DNA of 64,000 bases, taken from JAXMAO01 sp046350375 (GTDB lineage Bacteria; Planctomycetota; Phycisphaerae; UBA1845; UTPLA1). Below, piece after piece: positions 62,713 to 64,000 of the stretch. The position numbers and the translations under genes are program-made. Positions within the stretch are counted from its first letter, which is position 1, and each line of letters begins with the position of its first letter. The notes below the pieces were generated by a model. That model was not told where the DNA came from, ran no database searches, and was given only the letters and a program-made list of their open reading frames with translations. Location of the stretch: the NCBI GenBank assembly GCA_046350375.1, contig JAXMAO010000004.1:248001-312000 (forward strand), in the 5' to 3' direction.

Positions 62713-63636
62713 CTATCCGCGCCGCACCGGCAACTGCACCCGCAGCTCAAAGTGCTCCACGCCGTGCGCGAACGGCCGGCCGATCCACGCCTCGAAACAC
62801 GGCTGATCGTCCGGCACATATCCGCTCCGCGGCAGCCACGTGCCATACAGCCACTGCAGCGCCCGCAGCTCCAGCGCGATCGGCCCGCGCACCTCCACCT
62901 CGGCCACCACCATCGCCGGAAAGCGATATCGCCCGACCGCGCCGCGTGCCGAAAAACCCTCGGCCGTCACCGCCACGTGATATCGACACTGTTCCAGCGG
63001 CACGATCTCCGGATTTTCCCACTGATAGCCCAGCCACTGTCCCGACGCCAGCCCGCGCCGCTCGGCCCACGCCACCAGATGCGCCGCCGCCCGCGTCACC
63101 GCGTCGCTCTGATACGGGTCGTGCACGCGCACGTACGCCACCGTCCGCGCCGGCAGCTCGCGAATCCGCGCCCGGAAGCCGTCGGCGCCGTCGCCAGCCG
63201 GCAGCCCGGCCAGGTGCATCCGCGCCGCCGCCTCGTCCAGCGACGCCCGCAGCCGCGACCGGTTCGCGTCGCGCCACCGGCCCACGTCGAATCGGCTCGG
63301 CGACAGGCCATACCGCTGCCGGAAGCAGCGCGAAAAATCGGACGACGACGAGAAGCCGCACGCCAGGCCAATCTGCGTCAGCGACCGCCGCGGTGGCAGC
63401 GCCATCATCGTCAGCGCTCGCTCCAGCCGCAGCCGCTTCACGAATTCGGCCACCGTCTCACCCACCAGCGCCTGAAACACGCGATGAAAGTGAAACGCCG
63501 ACAGGTCGGCCGCCCGCGCCACGGCCACCAGGCGCAGCGGCTCTGCCAGGTGCCCGACGATGTGATCGATCGCCAGGTTCACCCGCTCGACATACCGCCG
63601 CCGGGACGCCAGGCGCGTATTCGTCGCGTTTCGCAA
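62713..63636 (-). CDS. AraC-family regulator with GyrI-like effector domain
   Basis: A protein of 307 residues. The N-terminal AraC DNA-binding domain has two helix-turn-helix units: LVAVARAADLSAFHFHRVFQ and LTQIGLACGFSSSSDFSRCF. The C-terminal domain (about 155-307), with RTVAYVRVHDPYQ, PEIVPLEQCRYHVAV and WLPRSGYVPDDQPCFE, is the GyrI-like/SOUL-type effector-binding domain seen in Rob/SbmC-type regulators. It senses small hydrophobic molecules and regulates nearby genes. TTG start at 63636; the frame lacks another early start. It is divergent from a VOC protein gene 90 bases away. Confidence 0.87.
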   Translation of the reverse strand: MRNATNTRLASRRRYVERVNLAIDHIVGHLAEPLRLVAVARAADLSAFHFHRVFQALVGETVAEFVKRLRLERALTMMALPPRRSLTQIGLACGFSSSSDFSRCFRQRYGLSPSRFDVGRWRDANRSRLRASLDEAAARMHLAGLPAGDGADGFRARIRELPARTVAYVRVHDPYQSDAVTRAAAHLVAWAERRGLASGQWLGYQWENPEIVPLEQCRYHVAVTAEGFSARGAVGRYRFPAMVVAEVEVRGPIALELRALQWLYGTWLPRSGYVPDDQPCFEAWIGRPFAHGVEHFELRVQLPVRRG

Positions 63637-63726
63637 GATTTGGTAAGACCTCCGTCCGGCCGGCTCGTACTATACGTCCAGCTGCCCGGCGTCGCCCGGG
63701 CCGGACTCGTCGTCACAGGAGAAGGC

Positions 63727-64000
63727 ATGACTCGCCTGGTCGTTTCGATGCTGATCGGATTCCTCGGCGCCTCGGCGTGGATGCAGGGGGCCAAGTCGGG
63801 CCGCCAATCGGCCACCGGAGATGTACCCATGCGGCTCGGCAATTTCTCGGTCAGTCTCACCGTCAAGGACATTGCGGCGTCGCGCGCGTTCTACGAAAAA
63901 CTCGGCTTCAAGGTCATCGCCGGACATCCGCCGCGCTACCTCATCCTTCAGAACGAAAGCAGCACCCTCGGCCTCTTCCAGGGCATGTTCGACAAGAACG
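63727..64000 (+). CDS. VOC (glyoxalase/bleomycin resistance) family protein, N-terminal fragment
   Basis: The ATG at 63727 has AGGAG upstream and runs to the window edge without a stop (91 residues seen). A hydrophobic start (MTRLVVSMLIGFLGASAWMQ) could be a signal or membrane anchor. The VOC first strand and helix are SVSLTVKDIAASRAFYEKLG, followed by FKVIAGHPPRYLIL. VOC enzymes are metal-dependent and act on small molecules. Its gene is divergent from the AraC/GyrI-like regulator, which may control it. The rest lies beyond the window. Confidence 0.8.
   Translation, partial: MTRLVVSMLIGFLGASAWMQGAKSGRQSATGDVPMRLGNFSVSLTVKDIAASRAFYEKLGFKVIAGHPPRYLILQNESSTLGLFQGMFDKN

Overview
The window is a high-GC bacterial chromosome segment, most likely from a member of the Planctomycetota. 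The evidence is the mix of gene families: planctomycete-style prepilin-like secreted proteins (A|FTLIE processing site, GWHG...DG near the C-terminus), lamin-tail-domain and HAF-repeat secreted proteins ending in dockerin-like Ca-binding loops, a FecR-like secreted protein, lipid A synthesis (LpxD), menaquinone synthesis by the futalosine route (MqnA) and PocR/GAF/SpoIIE-type phosphatases. This assignment is inference; there is no rRNA gene. The only RNA gene seen is tRNA-Arg(CCG).

Layout. 1-860: end of an M20 peptidase and a rhodanese. 858-12852 (minus strand): a beta-CASP nuclease, two tandem O-antigen-ligase-like membrane proteins, three paralogous prepilin-like proteins, a small membrane protein and a FecR-like protein. 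13127-20080: DUF1460 lipoprotein, M16 peptidase, a 56-residue hydrophobic protein, mqnA, a zinc-ribbon membrane protein, YceI. 20213-21804: a lower-GC island with two NUDIX proteins and a possible MazG-like protein. 21850-25000: ACE-like M2 peptidase, WalJ-like MBL hydrolase, tRNA-Arg. 25392-30038: a 1548-residue lamin-tail protein. 30169-38951: lpxD, radical SAM protein, two convergent SpoIIE-type phosphatases, methyltransferase, lipoprotein, isochorismatase-like hydrolase, ferredoxin. 39003-40792: a lower-GC two-gene module, OLD/ABC-type ATPase plus DUF4276 (TOPRIM-like) protein, the best candidate for a conflict/defence system. 40941-50600: hemW, FHA protein, Sua5, metallophosphoesterase, TolC-like lipoprotein, and a four-gene operon with a DAHP synthase. 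50778-51900: three orphan small envelope genes. 52251-56357: glyoxylate shunt aceBA with a divergent LysR regulator and a clear inverted-repeat operator. 56509-64000: HAF-repeat protein, Gly-rich lipoprotein, YdeI-like protein, membrane Fe-S/TPR fusion, DUF1801 protein, AraC/GyrI-like regulator and a divergent, truncated VOC protein.

How genes work together. The aceBA/lysR block is a coherent carbon-assimilation unit. The ligase-like proteins lie next to prepilin-like proteins, which would fit O-glycosylation of exported fibre proteins (hypothesis). The ATPase/DUF4276 pair is translationally coupled by a GTGA overlap. Three genes (second ligase, FecR-like, DUF1460) carry several single-base frame disruptions each, so either local consensus errors or gene decay affect 5.0-5.3 kb and 12.7-13.6 kb. 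Many long antisense open frames are a by-product of the high GC content and are not annotated.
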